In this document: positions 5,566-12,683 of the stretch, in pieces
How positions within the stretch are numbered: the first letter of the stretch is position 1
Layout of the letters: each line of letters opens with the position of its first letter
Origin: an uncultured Oscillospiraceae bacterium
Lineage (GTDB): Bacteria > Bacillota_A > Clostridia > Oscillospirales > Oscillospiraceae
Reading direction: 5' to 3'
NCBI GenBank assembly: GCA_944387745.1
Contig: CALXGD010000154.1
Span: 1-12,683 of the forward strand
Length of the DNA: 12,683 bases
Made by a program: the position numbers and the translations under genes
The notes under the pieces: generated by a model
What the model was told of the DNA's origin: nothing
What the model saw: the letters and a program-made list of their open reading frames with translations, nothing else
Databases searched by the model: none

Positions 5566-6936
5566 ATGAAAGCCAAAACGAGTTTTTACTGTACCGAATG
5601 TGGGAATGAGACACCCAAGTGGCAGGGGAGATGCCCCGCCTGTGGGGCCTGGAACACCATGGTGGAGCGCCCACCGGAGAGGGCCCCCAAGAAGTCCTCG
5701 GCGGCCGGCCGGGGGAGCGCCCTTGGGGTGGCCATCAGCCGACCCAAGGCGATGGCCGAGGTGGAGACCACCGACGAGCTGCGCTTCCCCACCGGAATGG
5801 GGGAGCTGGACCGGGTGCTGGGGGGAGGGGCCGTGCGGGGCTCCCTGGTACTTGTGGGGGGTGAGCCGGGCATCGGCAAGTCCACCCTCATGCTCCAGAT
5901 CTGCGACCATCTGTGCCGCGCCGCCAAGGTGCTGTATGTATCCGGCGAGGAGTCCGAGCGGCAGATCAAGCTCCGGGCGGAGCGGCTCCAGGTAAGGGGA
6001 GAGGGGCTCCACCTGCTCTCCGAGACCAACCTGGAAAACGTCCTGGACGCGGTGCGCACGGTTTCCCCCGACGTGCTCATTGTGGACTCCATCCAGACCT
6101 TATACCACGGAGATCTCACCGCCGCCCCTGGCAGCATCAGCCAGGTGAAGGAGTGCGCCATGGCCCTGATGCAGCTGGCGAAATGGGAGGGGCTGACCAT
6201 TTTCGTCATCGGCCATGTGAACAAGGAGGGCTCCATCGCCGGCCCCAAGGTGCTGGAGCACATGGTGGACTGCGTCCTATACTTCGAGGGGGAGCGGCAC
6301 ATGGCCTACCGCATCCTCCGGGCGGCCAAGAACCGCTTTGGGGCCACCAACGAGATCGGGGTGTTCGAGATGGAGGACGGAGGTCTGACGGAGGTGCCCA
6401 ACCCCTCGGAGGCCATGCTGTCCGGCCGGCCGGAGAATGCCCCCGGCACCTGCGTCACCTGCGTCATGGAGGGGGTGCGGCCGGTGCTGGCGGAGATCCA
6501 GGCCCTGGTGGTGCCCAGCGCCTACGGAAACCCCAGGAGGATGTGCAACGGCTTCGACTATAACCGGGGAGTGCTGCTCCTGGCGGTGCTGGAGAAGCGA
6601 GGTGGACTGCTGCTGGGGAACTGCGACGCCTACTTAAATGTCATCGGCGGCCTGTCGCTGGACGAGCCGGCCGCCGATCTGGCCGCCGTGCTGGCGCTGG
6701 CCTCCAGTTTTCGAGACAAACCGGTGCCGGCGGATCTGGCAGCCGTTGGGGAGGTGGGCCTTACCGGAGAATTGAGATCTGTGAGCGCTCTGGGACAGCG
6801 GCTGTCCGAGGTGAGGCGCCTTGGATTTTCCAAATGCCTTGTTCCCAGACGGATTCAGGGGAAGCTCACGGCGCCTGAGGGCCTGGAGCTGATCCGTGTG
6901 TCCAACATTCGGGAGGCTCTGGCGGCCCTGCTGTAA
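5566..6936 (+). CDS. radA: DNA repair protein RadA (Sms), branch-migration ATPase
   Basis: A 456-residue protein with the full RadA order of domains. There is a four-cysteine zinc finger (Cys9, 12, 23, 26; CTECG and CPACG), then a RecA-like ATPase with Walker A GEPGIGKST (99-107), Walker B LIVDS (171-175) and the RadA-specific KNRFG motif (255-259). A C-terminal Lon-protease-like domain follows, with the DEPAADLAAVLALASSF and GEVGLTGELR segments. RadA is a hexameric helicase that extends recombination intermediates with RecA. ATG 5566 is chosen because AGGGGAGG (5551-5558) lies 7 bases upstream, the zinc finger is then at its usual distance, and the promoter overlaps the longer start. Its last 71 bases are overlapped by a small gene on the other strand. 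Confidence 0.96.
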   Translation: MKAKTSFYCTECGNETPKWQGRCPACGAWNTMVERPPERAPKKSSAAGRGSALGVAISRPKAMAEVETTDELRFPTGMGELDRVLGGGAVRGSLVLVGGEPGIGKSTLMLQICDHLCRAAKVLYVSGEESERQIKLRAERLQVRGEGLHLLSETNLENVLDAVRTVSPDVLIVDSIQTLYHGDLTAAPGSISQVKECAMALMQLAKWEGLTIFVIGHVNKEGSIAGPKVLEHMVDCVLYFEGERHMAYRILRAAKNRFGATNEIGVFEMEDGGLTEVPNPSEAMLSGRPENAPGTCVTCVMEGVRPVLAEIQALVVPSAYGNPRRMCNGFDYNRGVLLLAVLEKRGGLLLGNCDAYLNVIGGLSLDEPAADLAAVLALASSFRDKPVPADLAAVGEVGLTGELRSVSALGQRLSEVRRLGFSKCLVPRRIQGKLTAPEGLELIRVSNIREALAALL

Positions 6937-7069
6937 ACCGGAGGGGGCTCTGGGGCACAAAATTCAAGCAGCCATCTGGGTGGGGAACCCCCTGACTCCC
7001 CGCCCGAACCAAAGCGCACAGGCCGTCCTGCTGATAGATGCAGGGGGCGGTACATATAATTAAACTCAT
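6866..7069 (-). CDS. Small Cys-rich clostridial protein (type often mislabelled hydroxymyristoyl-ACP dehydratase)
   Basis: A 67-residue frame opening MSLIICTAPCIYQQDGLC, with Cys6, Cys10, Cys18 and Cys34 in the pattern C-x3-C-x7-C-x15-C followed by LNFVPQ. From memory this matches a family of roughly 50-65 residue Clostridia proteins of unknown function, probably metal binding, whose database label as a dehydratase is not supported by sequence. The start has GGGAGG 7 bases upstream, and a TATAAT-like box lies at 7123-7118 with only a weak -35. Residues after about 45 are proline-rich and antisense to the end of radA, so the conserved part lies wholly outside radA. The C-terminal tail looks like a run-on to the first available stop. 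Confidence 0.6.
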   Translation of the reverse strand: MSLIICTAPCIYQQDGLCALVRAGSQGVPHPDGCLNFVPQSPLRFTAGPPEPPECWTHGSAPGPQAP

Positions 7070-7171
7070 ACTGCGGCCTCCCGTGTTTTTTCACACAGTA
7101 TTGCCCGCTGGCAGCAGATTATACAGGCGGCGTCCCGGAGATGCCCGGCGGCATATTCGAAAAGACAGCAG

Positions 7172-7196
7172 GGGAGAGGAGCTGTGCCCCTCTCCC
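7172..7196 (-). terminator. Probable terminator of the coiled-coil gene
   Basis: On the minus strand GGGAGAGG (7196-7189) pairs with CCTCTCCC (7179-7172) around a 9-base loop, followed at some distance by TCTTTTCG. It starts 7 bases after the stop codon of the gene. The late T run makes it a moderate call. Confidence 0.5.
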
Positions 7197-7202
7197 AGTG
7201 TC

Positions 7203-7409
7203 TCACATGATTTTCGGCAACGGAAATTCGATGCTTCCGCCAACTTGCTCGGCCCAGTCAAGAAGGGTGTTCACTCCGCCTCTGACTTCGACTAGGTCTT
7301 CTTTCATAGCTCCCATTTCATCTTTCATCGTGGCTATGTCTTCCTTTACGCCTGCCATGTCCTTTTGTAGTGCATTGAGTATTTCCAAGATTTTTTCTTC
7401 GTTGGTCAT
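7203..7409 (-). CDS. Small heptad-repeat (coiled-coil) protein
   Basis: A 68-residue protein starting MTNEEKILEILNALQ. From residue 7 to about 55 it keeps hydrophobic residues at a and d positions of successive heptads (ILEILNA, LQKDMAG, VKEDIAT, MKDEMGA, MKEDLVE, VRGGVNT, LLDWAEQ), so a long parallel coiled coil is expected. There is no signal peptide or membrane segment. Such short helical proteins are common in Clostridia without assigned function. The ATG at 7409 has an ideal ribosome binding site (AAGGAGG, 8 bases) and a consensus promoter, which rules out the longer frame from 7511. It is divergent from the structured leader of the xer gene, about 70 bases between the two promoters. Confidence 0.75.
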   Translation of the reverse strand: MTNEEKILEILNALQKDMAGVKEDIATMKDEMGAMKEDLVEVRGGVNTLLDWAEQVGGSIEFPLPKIM

Positions 7410-7434
7410 GTTCGGCCCCTCCTTTGGTGTCTTT

Positions 7435-7463
7435 ATTCTATCGAGTCTGCTTGCGCCTGTCAA
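7435..7463 (-). promoter_or_regulatory. Consensus promoter of the coiled-coil gene
   Basis: On the minus strand a perfect TTGACA (7463-7458), 17 bases, then TAGAAT (7440-7435). The leader is about 20 bases and carries the ribosome binding site at 7424-7418. Confidence 0.85.
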
Positions 7464-7533
7464 GGTCCGTGTACCGCCTCCCATCGTAGAAAAAGTTGGC
7501 CTGCCAAGCAAAGCGGATACCGTTTAAAACTCC

Positions 7534-7562
7534 TTGACTTTCCTTTCCCGCCGTGGTATCGT
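7534..7562 (+). promoter_or_regulatory. Promoter of the structured leader upstream of xer
   Basis: TTGACT (7534-7539), 17 bases, then TATCGT (7557-7562) preceded by TGG, which gives an extended -10. The start would be near 7569, about 230 bases before the xer start codon. Confidence 0.55.
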
Positions 7563-7568
7563 CTAAGC

Positions 7569-7799
7569 AGCTAAACTGACAGGGAAGGAGAAGAGGTCGT
7601 CAAATGAAGTGAGCTCCGGCCCGTTGTTGACATGAGTTCCTAAAGGAGGTCGCCTGAAAAGGCGACTATGAATTTCAAGAATCAGGTCAACAAAATAAAA
7701 ATTTTGTTGACCTGAGAGGAGGCTTTCCAGCCTCTCTCTCGCTGTCGGGGGCTTTTAAGGGATTTTCCGGGGCTGGCAGTCTGACGCCGAATCATTGTT
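7569..7799 (+). other. Structured leader or candidate small RNA before xer
   Basis: Three hairpins follow one another. The first is GTCGCCT/AGGCGAC (7649-7655 with 7660-7666, GAAA loop). The second is a perfect 15-bp AT-rich stem (7682-7696 with 7701-7715, AAAA loop). The third is a 10-bp stem with one bulge (7714-7724 with 7729-7738, TTCC loop) sharing two bases with the second. GTTGAC at 7627-7631 and nearby bases could compete for pairing with GTCAAC at 7687-7691. No T run follows, so the transcript probably continues into xer. I found no match to T-box, SRP, RNase P, tmRNA or a riboswitch core that I know. The region also holds AAAGGAGGT (7642-7650) before a 15-codon frame (7668-7715). 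The remaining stretch, 7740-7799, shows nothing further. Confidence 0.45.
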
Positions 7800-8852
7800 A
7801 TGATTGATTACCGCACTGAAGCGCCGCCGATCCTGCGGGATTTTTTGGTGTATCACGAGGCCATACAGGGCCACTCCCGCCGGACCGTGGATGAGTATTT
7901 CCTGGACCTGCGGAGTTTTTTCCGCTATTTAAAGCTGGACAAGGGCCGCGTGCCCCAGGACACGCCATTTGATCAGATCTCCATTGACGATGTAAACCTG
8001 GAGCTTGTCCGCTCTGTCACCCTCAGCGACGTGTATGGGTTTATGACGTATCTATCCCGGGACCGGATGGTCCATCCGAACAGCTCTGATGCCCACCGCG
8101 GACTCTCCGCCCCGGCCCGGGCCCGGAAAGCGGCGGCCATCCGCTCCTTTTATAAGTATCTCACCAACAAGGCCAAGCTGCTGGCTGAGAATCCCATGCA
8201 GGACCTGGACGCCCCAAGGCTGAAAAAATCTCTGCCCCGTTACCTGGATCTGGAAGAGAGCGTGGAGCTGCTGGACCACGTAGACGGCGCAAATCAGGCC
8301 CGGGATTACTGTATTCTAACTCTTTTTTTGAACTGCGGCCTGCGGATCTCTGAGCTGGTGGGACTCAATGTAACAGATGTTCGAGACAATCAGCTGCGGG
8401 TCCTGGGCAAGGGCAACAAGGAGCGGATGCTCTACCTCAACGACGCCTGCCAAGGGGCCCTGGAGGACTGGCTCACAGAGCGAAGTATGCTCACCCTGGT
8501 GGACCAAAACGCCCTGTTTGTCACCCTGCAGAACCGGAGGCGGATCTCCCGGGCGGCGGTCCACAAGCTGGTGAAGAAGCACCTGGCTGCCGCCGGTCTG
8601 GACAGTACCCAATATTCCGCCCACAAGCTGCGACATACAGCGGCCACGCTGATGCTCCAGAACGGCGTGGACGTGCGCACCCTCCAGGAGGTGCTGGGAC
8701 ACGACCACCTGAACACCACCCAGATCTATACCCACGTGGACAACGAGGACCTGCGGATTGCGGCCCGGGCAAATCCCCTGGGAAAGCTTAAAAAACACCC
8801 GAAAGATGGGGAGAAGCCCTCAGCGGAGGAGCCGGGAAAGGGAGAGGCGTGA
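7800..8852 (+). CDS. xerC: Tyrosine recombinase of the XerC/XerD type
   Basis: A 350-residue protein with an N-terminal core-binding SAM-like domain (about 8-135) and a C-terminal catalytic domain (about 145-325). Catalytic residues are Arg182 in CGLRISELVGL, Lys204 in GKGNKER, His275 and Arg278 in HKLRH, His301 in LGHDHL and the nucleophile Tyr310 in QIYTHV. Such enzymes resolve chromosome dimers at dif or act on mobile elements. It is longer than classic XerC/D (about 300) through an insert near residues 48-105 and a charged tail after 330. The length and its lack of a neighbouring mobile element favour a housekeeping role; choice of XerC over XerD is uncertain. The ATG at 7800 has no Shine-Dalgarno sequence, unusual here, and follows a long structured leader. 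Confidence 0.88.
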   Translation: MIDYRTEAPPILRDFLVYHEAIQGHSRRTVDEYFLDLRSFFRYLKLDKGRVPQDTPFDQISIDDVNLELVRSVTLSDVYGFMTYLSRDRMVHPNSSDAHRGLSAPARARKAAAIRSFYKYLTNKAKLLAENPMQDLDAPRLKKSLPRYLDLEESVELLDHVDGANQARDYCILTLFLNCGLRISELVGLNVTDVRDNQLRVLGKGNKERMLYLNDACQGALEDWLTERSMLTLVDQNALFVTLQNRRRISRAAVHKLVKKHLAAAGLDSTQYSAHKLRHTAATLMLQNGVDVRTLQEVLGHDHLNTTQIYTHVDNEDLRIAARANPLGKLKKHPKDGEKPSAEEPGKGEA

Positions 8853-8876
8853 CCCCTCTCCCCTGCTGATTCCGCC

Positions 8877-8931
8877 AAAAAAAGAGCCCCGCCGGGGAGC
8901 CGCCCAAGAAAATGGGGGCCCTCCGGCGGGG
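8877..8931. terminator. Bidirectional terminator between xer and the DUF362 gene
   Basis: CCCCGCCGG (8887-8895) pairs with CCGGCGGGG (8923-8931), extending inward with a few mismatches around an AT-rich loop. On the minus strand the stem is followed by CTCTTTTTTT, a strong intrinsic terminator for the DUF362 gene. On the plus strand it is followed only by TAAATTGTG, so it ends xer less efficiently. Confidence 0.85.
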
Positions 8932-8985
8932 TAAATTGTGTTCTCCACGTCTCCCCTTAGGGAACGGAGGCAAGTCCGGTGCGCG

Positions 8986-10107
8986 CTACACCTTGATTAG
9001 CTCATAGTGCCGGGTGCCCAGGCCGATCTTCTCGGCGTGCTCCAGGCAGCTCTGCCAGTCCGACTCAGGGGTTGTGTTTTTAAAGTGGTCGTGGTGGTCG
9101 CAGAAACCGGATGCGTGCATGTTGTCGTCCAACATGCTGCCGGGGATGGGGCTCTCCCGCAGGCAGGCGTCGGCGCAGGCCTGGTCCAGGGCCACCGGAT
9201 CAAAGGAGGCAAACATGCCCACATCCGGGAGGATGGCCAGGTCGTTTTCCCCGTGACAGTCGCAGTAGGGGGAGATATCAATGACCAGGCTGATGTGGAA
9301 CTGGGGCCGGCCGGAGACCACAGCCAGGGCGTATTCCGCCATTTTCCCATTCAAATCCGCCGCCGCTGAGTCGTTCTCCACGGAGATAGCGTCCAGCATA
9401 CAGGCGGCGATGCACCGGCCACAGCCCACGCATCTGCTGTGGTCGATGGAGGCCTTCCCGCCGGCGTAGGAGATGGCATCCTGGGCGCACTGCTTGGCGC
9501 ACATGCGACAGCCCACACACAGCGCCTGGTCCACATCCGGCTTGCCGGAGGCGTGCTGCTCCATCTTTCCCCGGCGGCTGCCGCAGCCCATTCCGATGTT
9601 CTTAATGGCCCCGCCGAAGCCGGTCATCTCGTGGCCCTTGAAGTGGTTCAGGCTGATAAAAATGTCCGCGTCCATGACGGCCCGGCCGATCTTGGCGGTC
9701 TTTACATACGTGCCGCCGGGCACCGGCACCTCCACGTCGTCCATTCCCTTGAGCCCGTCGGCAATGAGGATCTGGCAGCCGGTGGCGTAGGGGGTATAGC
9801 CGTTCTCATAGGCGCTGTCCAGGTGCTCCAGGGCATTTTTCCGGCGGCCGGGATACAGGGTATTGCAGTCCGTCAAAAAGGGCAGTCCCCCCAGGGACTT
9901 GACCACGTCGGCCACCCGCCGGGCGTAGTTGGGCCGTAGGAAGGCCAGGTTACCCGGCTCTCCGAAGTGGACTTTGATGGCGGTCATCTTGTGGTCGAAG
10001 TTGATGTCGCCAATTCCGGCGGCCCGGATCAGCTTCTCCAGCTTATCCAGCTGGCTGACCCCCAGCTGGGTGCGCAGGTCGGTGAAATATACCTTGGATG
10101 TTGGCAT
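8986..10107 (-). CDS. DUF362 family ferredoxin-like Fe-S protein
   Basis: A 373-residue protein of the DUF362 family with a 2[4Fe-4S] ferredoxin insert. N-terminal family marks are KVHFGEPGN (45-53), LRPNYARRV, FLTDCNTLYPGRRKN (77-91) and ISLNHFKGHEMTGFGGAIKNIGMGC (151-175). Cluster ligands are Cys197, 200, 203, 207 and Cys226, 229, 232, 236. The C-terminal part has YCDCHGEND (281-289) and SFDPVALDQACAD (301-313), where DPVALD is typical. The family is common in strict anaerobes and its reaction is not established. The N-terminal residues give no signal peptide, so it is probably cytosolic. The ATG at 10107 has AGGA 7 bases upstream and its own promoter; it appears monocistronic, ending at a strong terminator. 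Confidence 0.9.
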   Translation of the reverse strand: MPTSKVYFTDLRTQLGVSQLDKLEKLIRAAGIGDINFDHKMTAIKVHFGEPGNLAFLRPNYARRVADVVKSLGGLPFLTDCNTLYPGRRKNALEHLDSAYENGYTPYATGCQILIADGLKGMDDVEVPVPGGTYVKTAKIGRAVMDADIFISLNHFKGHEMTGFGGAIKNIGMGCGSRRGKMEQHASGKPDVDQALCVGCRMCAKQCAQDAISYAGGKASIDHSRCVGCGRCIAACMLDAISVENDSAAADLNGKMAEYALAVVSGRPQFHISLVIDISPYCDCHGENDLAILPDVGMFASFDPVALDQACADACLRESPIPGSMLDDNMHASGFCDHHDHFKNTTPESDWQSCLEHAEKIGLGTRHYELIKV

Positions 10108-10168
10108 AGCGGATTCCTCTCCTCACTTTGGCTTGGTGTCCCTGCCAGAGCAGGTACTTTACTACACT

Positions 10169-10197
10169 ATCATACCCGAATTGCGGGGCTTTGACAA
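10169..10197 (-). promoter_or_regulatory. Sigma-A promoter of the DUF362 gene
   Basis: On the minus strand TTGTCA (10197-10192), a 17-base spacer, then TATGAT (10174-10169). The leader is about 55 bases. Confidence 0.8.
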
Positions 10198-10244
10198 GAC
10201 TGGGCGGGAACATTCTGCGCCGCCGCGTCTCGGCACATGTGGAA

Positions 10245-10273
10245 GGAGGGGCGGCTCTGTAGGCCGCCCCTCC
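10245..10273 (-). terminator. Hairpin after the EamA gene
   Basis: GGAGGGGCGGC (10245-10255) and its exact complement (10263-10273) form an 11-bp stem with a 7-base loop, 32 bases after the stop codon of the EamA gene. On the minus strand only TTCC follows, so it is a terminator by position and stem strength rather than by a T run. Confidence 0.6.
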
Positions 10274-10305
10274 CCTATTTGTCAATGATTTGTAAATGCT
10301 CCCGC

Positions 10306-11259
10306 TCAGAACCGCTGGAACAGGACGCCCCTCTTGGCCTCGATGGCCCCGGGGACGATGGCGCAGAAGGAGCCCACTACGATCAGAATGATGCCAATGA
10401 GCATGTTGAAGGGGATCTCCTCCCCGTGGAGGGCCCAGGCCAGCACCGGGGACAAGGCCGGCTTACAGAAGTACACCAGAGAGACAATGCTGGCCGGCTG
10501 ATACTCCATAGCAATGAAGTAGGTGCAAAAGCCAATGCCCGCCACGCCTGCGGATACGTACAGCACCACCGGGAGATTTTCCAGGGTGTAGCCCGCAATC
10601 AGGGGAATGTTGGCGAAGGAGGGCAGCCCGGCGCCCATGATGGCGTTGGCCACCGCGGGGATGTGGGTGATGCCGATAAATACCAGGATGATAAGGCTGC
10701 CGAACAAAAAGCCAAAGCAGGTGACCACCGGACCACCGAACTGGGCCACCTTCTTTTTCCCCATCACTCCCTAGATGGCGAAGAGAATTGTGGCGGCCAG
10801 GGCCAGCGCCACGCCGATGACATTCAGGCGGGTCTCCCAGGGGTTGATGATGGCGATGGTTCCCGCCACCTCCAGCACCAGGGCCACAATGTGCCGGCCC
10901 CGGATGGGCTCTCCCAGGAACAGGAAGGCCAGGAATGTGACAAACAGGGGATTGCAGCTGAACAGCACCGCCACCACACCGGAGTCGATGTAGTTCACCG
11001 ACAGCTGGTAGATGGGCATACAGATGGCGATGCCCACCAGACCCAGCAGAGCGAAGTAGCACATGCTCTTCCGGTCCACCTTCAGGCCCCGCTTCTTTAG
11101 GGTCCGCCAGGCCAGGGGCGCCAGGAACAGAAAGCCGATGAAGAATCGGGTGAAGGTGAGCTGAACAGAGTTGACCTCTCCCGCGATGTACTTCAGGGCC
11201 ACCTCAAAGGTGCTGAACATGATGGTGGCGATGGCGATATAGAGATATCCCTGCCTCAT
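10306..11259 (-). pseudogene. EamA/DMT family transporter gene interrupted by an in-frame TAG
   Basis: Read through, this is a 317-position drug/metabolite transporter with two EamA repeats and about ten membrane helices, the normal family length. A single amber codon at 10773-10771 splits it into a 162-residue front part (10771-11259) and a rear frame restarting at GTG 10767 or ATG 10764 (to 10306). Both halves are in one frame and no base is missing. The stop falls inside helix 6, at FAI-stop-GVMGKKK, where relatives usually have Tyr or Trp, so one substitution explains it. Front marks include SVQLTFTRFFIGFLFLAPLAW and PLFVTFLAFLFLGEPI; rear marks include VSLVYFCKPALSPVLAW. ATG 11259 has AGAGGAG 6 bases upstream. 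No substrate can be assigned. It could be a true pseudogene, a strain variant or a sequencing error. Confidence 0.85.
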
Positions 11260-11328
11260 AATAATCTCCTCTCTCTTTTTCTCTCTCCGTTTGCCGCGGC
11301 ATACAGCTCTGATGCAGACGACACCCCT

Positions 11329-11358
11329 ATTATAGCACAGAATCGGCGGGAGAGACAA
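11329..11358 (-). promoter_or_regulatory. Promoter of the EamA gene
   Basis: On the minus strand TTGTCT (11358-11353), an 18-base spacer, then TGCTATAAT with a perfect -10 (11334-11329). It begins 13 bases after the ligA stop codon, so the EamA gene can be expressed apart from ligA. Confidence 0.7.
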
Positions 11359-11371
11359 CAGAAAGATTCCC

Positions 11372-12683
<1,312 letters not shown>

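Noticed and set aside
7569..7799. T-box leader, riboswitch or 6S RNA in the xer leader
   Set aside because: The T-box AGGGUGGNACCGCG-type box is absent, no terminator with a T run is present before xer, and the hairpins do not form the single long bulged rod of 6S RNA. No known class could be assigned by eye.
10771..10773. Pyrrolysine or general TAG recoding as the reason for the amber codon in the EamA gene
   Set aside because: TAG ends two other genes in the window normally, the site matches a Tyr/Trp position in a transporter family not known to use pyrrolysine, and no recoding element is visible.
10237..11100. A 287-residue plus-strand open frame over the EamA gene
   Set aside because: Composition is dominated by His, Gln, Gly and Asp, typical of the antisense of membrane-protein codons. 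The minus strand gives a clear transporter apart from the one amber codon.

Overview
The window reads as chromosome from a GC-rich Firmicute of the Clostridia, most like the gut Oscillospiraceae (Flavonifractor/Pseudoflavonifractor-type). This is inferred from strong AGGAGG-type ribosome binding sites, sigma-A promoters with TTGACA/TATAAT-like boxes, an EFR1-type flavodoxin-ferredoxin, a DUF362 ferredoxin, and small Cys-rich and coiled-coil proteins in an otherwise high-GC Gram-positive gene set. Nothing here fixes genus or species.

Layout. Bases 1-254 hold the C-terminal end of a tyrosine recombinase cut by the window edge. A plus-strand series follows: ruvX (385-810), an ABM-fold monooxygenase-like protein (857-1147), an EFR1 flavodoxin/ferredoxin (1197-2030), a class II aldolase (2103-2798) and mtnA (2785-3846). 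Next come yebC (3959-4687) with its own promoter, and a 337-base gene-free block full of interlocking inverted repeats (4743-5021). A small minus-strand zinc-ribbon gene (5025-5312) is divergent from radA (5566-6936). A small minus-strand Cys-rich gene (6866-7069) overlaps the end of radA. A 68-residue heptad-repeat protein (7203-7409, minus) is divergent from a long structured leader (about 7563-7799) and a XerC/D-type recombinase (7800-8852). The right third is all minus strand: a DUF362 ferredoxin (8986-10107), an EamA transporter broken by one in-frame amber codon (10306-11259), and the C-terminal two thirds of NAD-dependent DNA ligase ligA (11372 to the window edge).

How the genes fit together. 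The aldolase and mtnA overlap by 14 bases and are probably co-translated. Together they would isomerise and cleave a 5-substituted ribose-1-phosphate to DHAP plus an aldehyde, which is the core of the DHAP shunt for salvaging 5'-methylthioadenosine or 5'-deoxyadenosine. Recombination and repair is over-represented (ruvX, radA, xer, ligA and a second recombinase), but these genes lie in separate transcription units. The two Fe-S proteins point to anaerobic redox metabolism without assignable partners.

No CRISPR array, tRNA, rRNA or complete mobile element was seen. The most unusual features are the alternately oriented repeat block at 4743-5021, the three-hairpin leader before xer with a symmetric 11-6-11 palindrome, the REP-like palindrome at 2041-2083, and the amber codon in the EamA gene.
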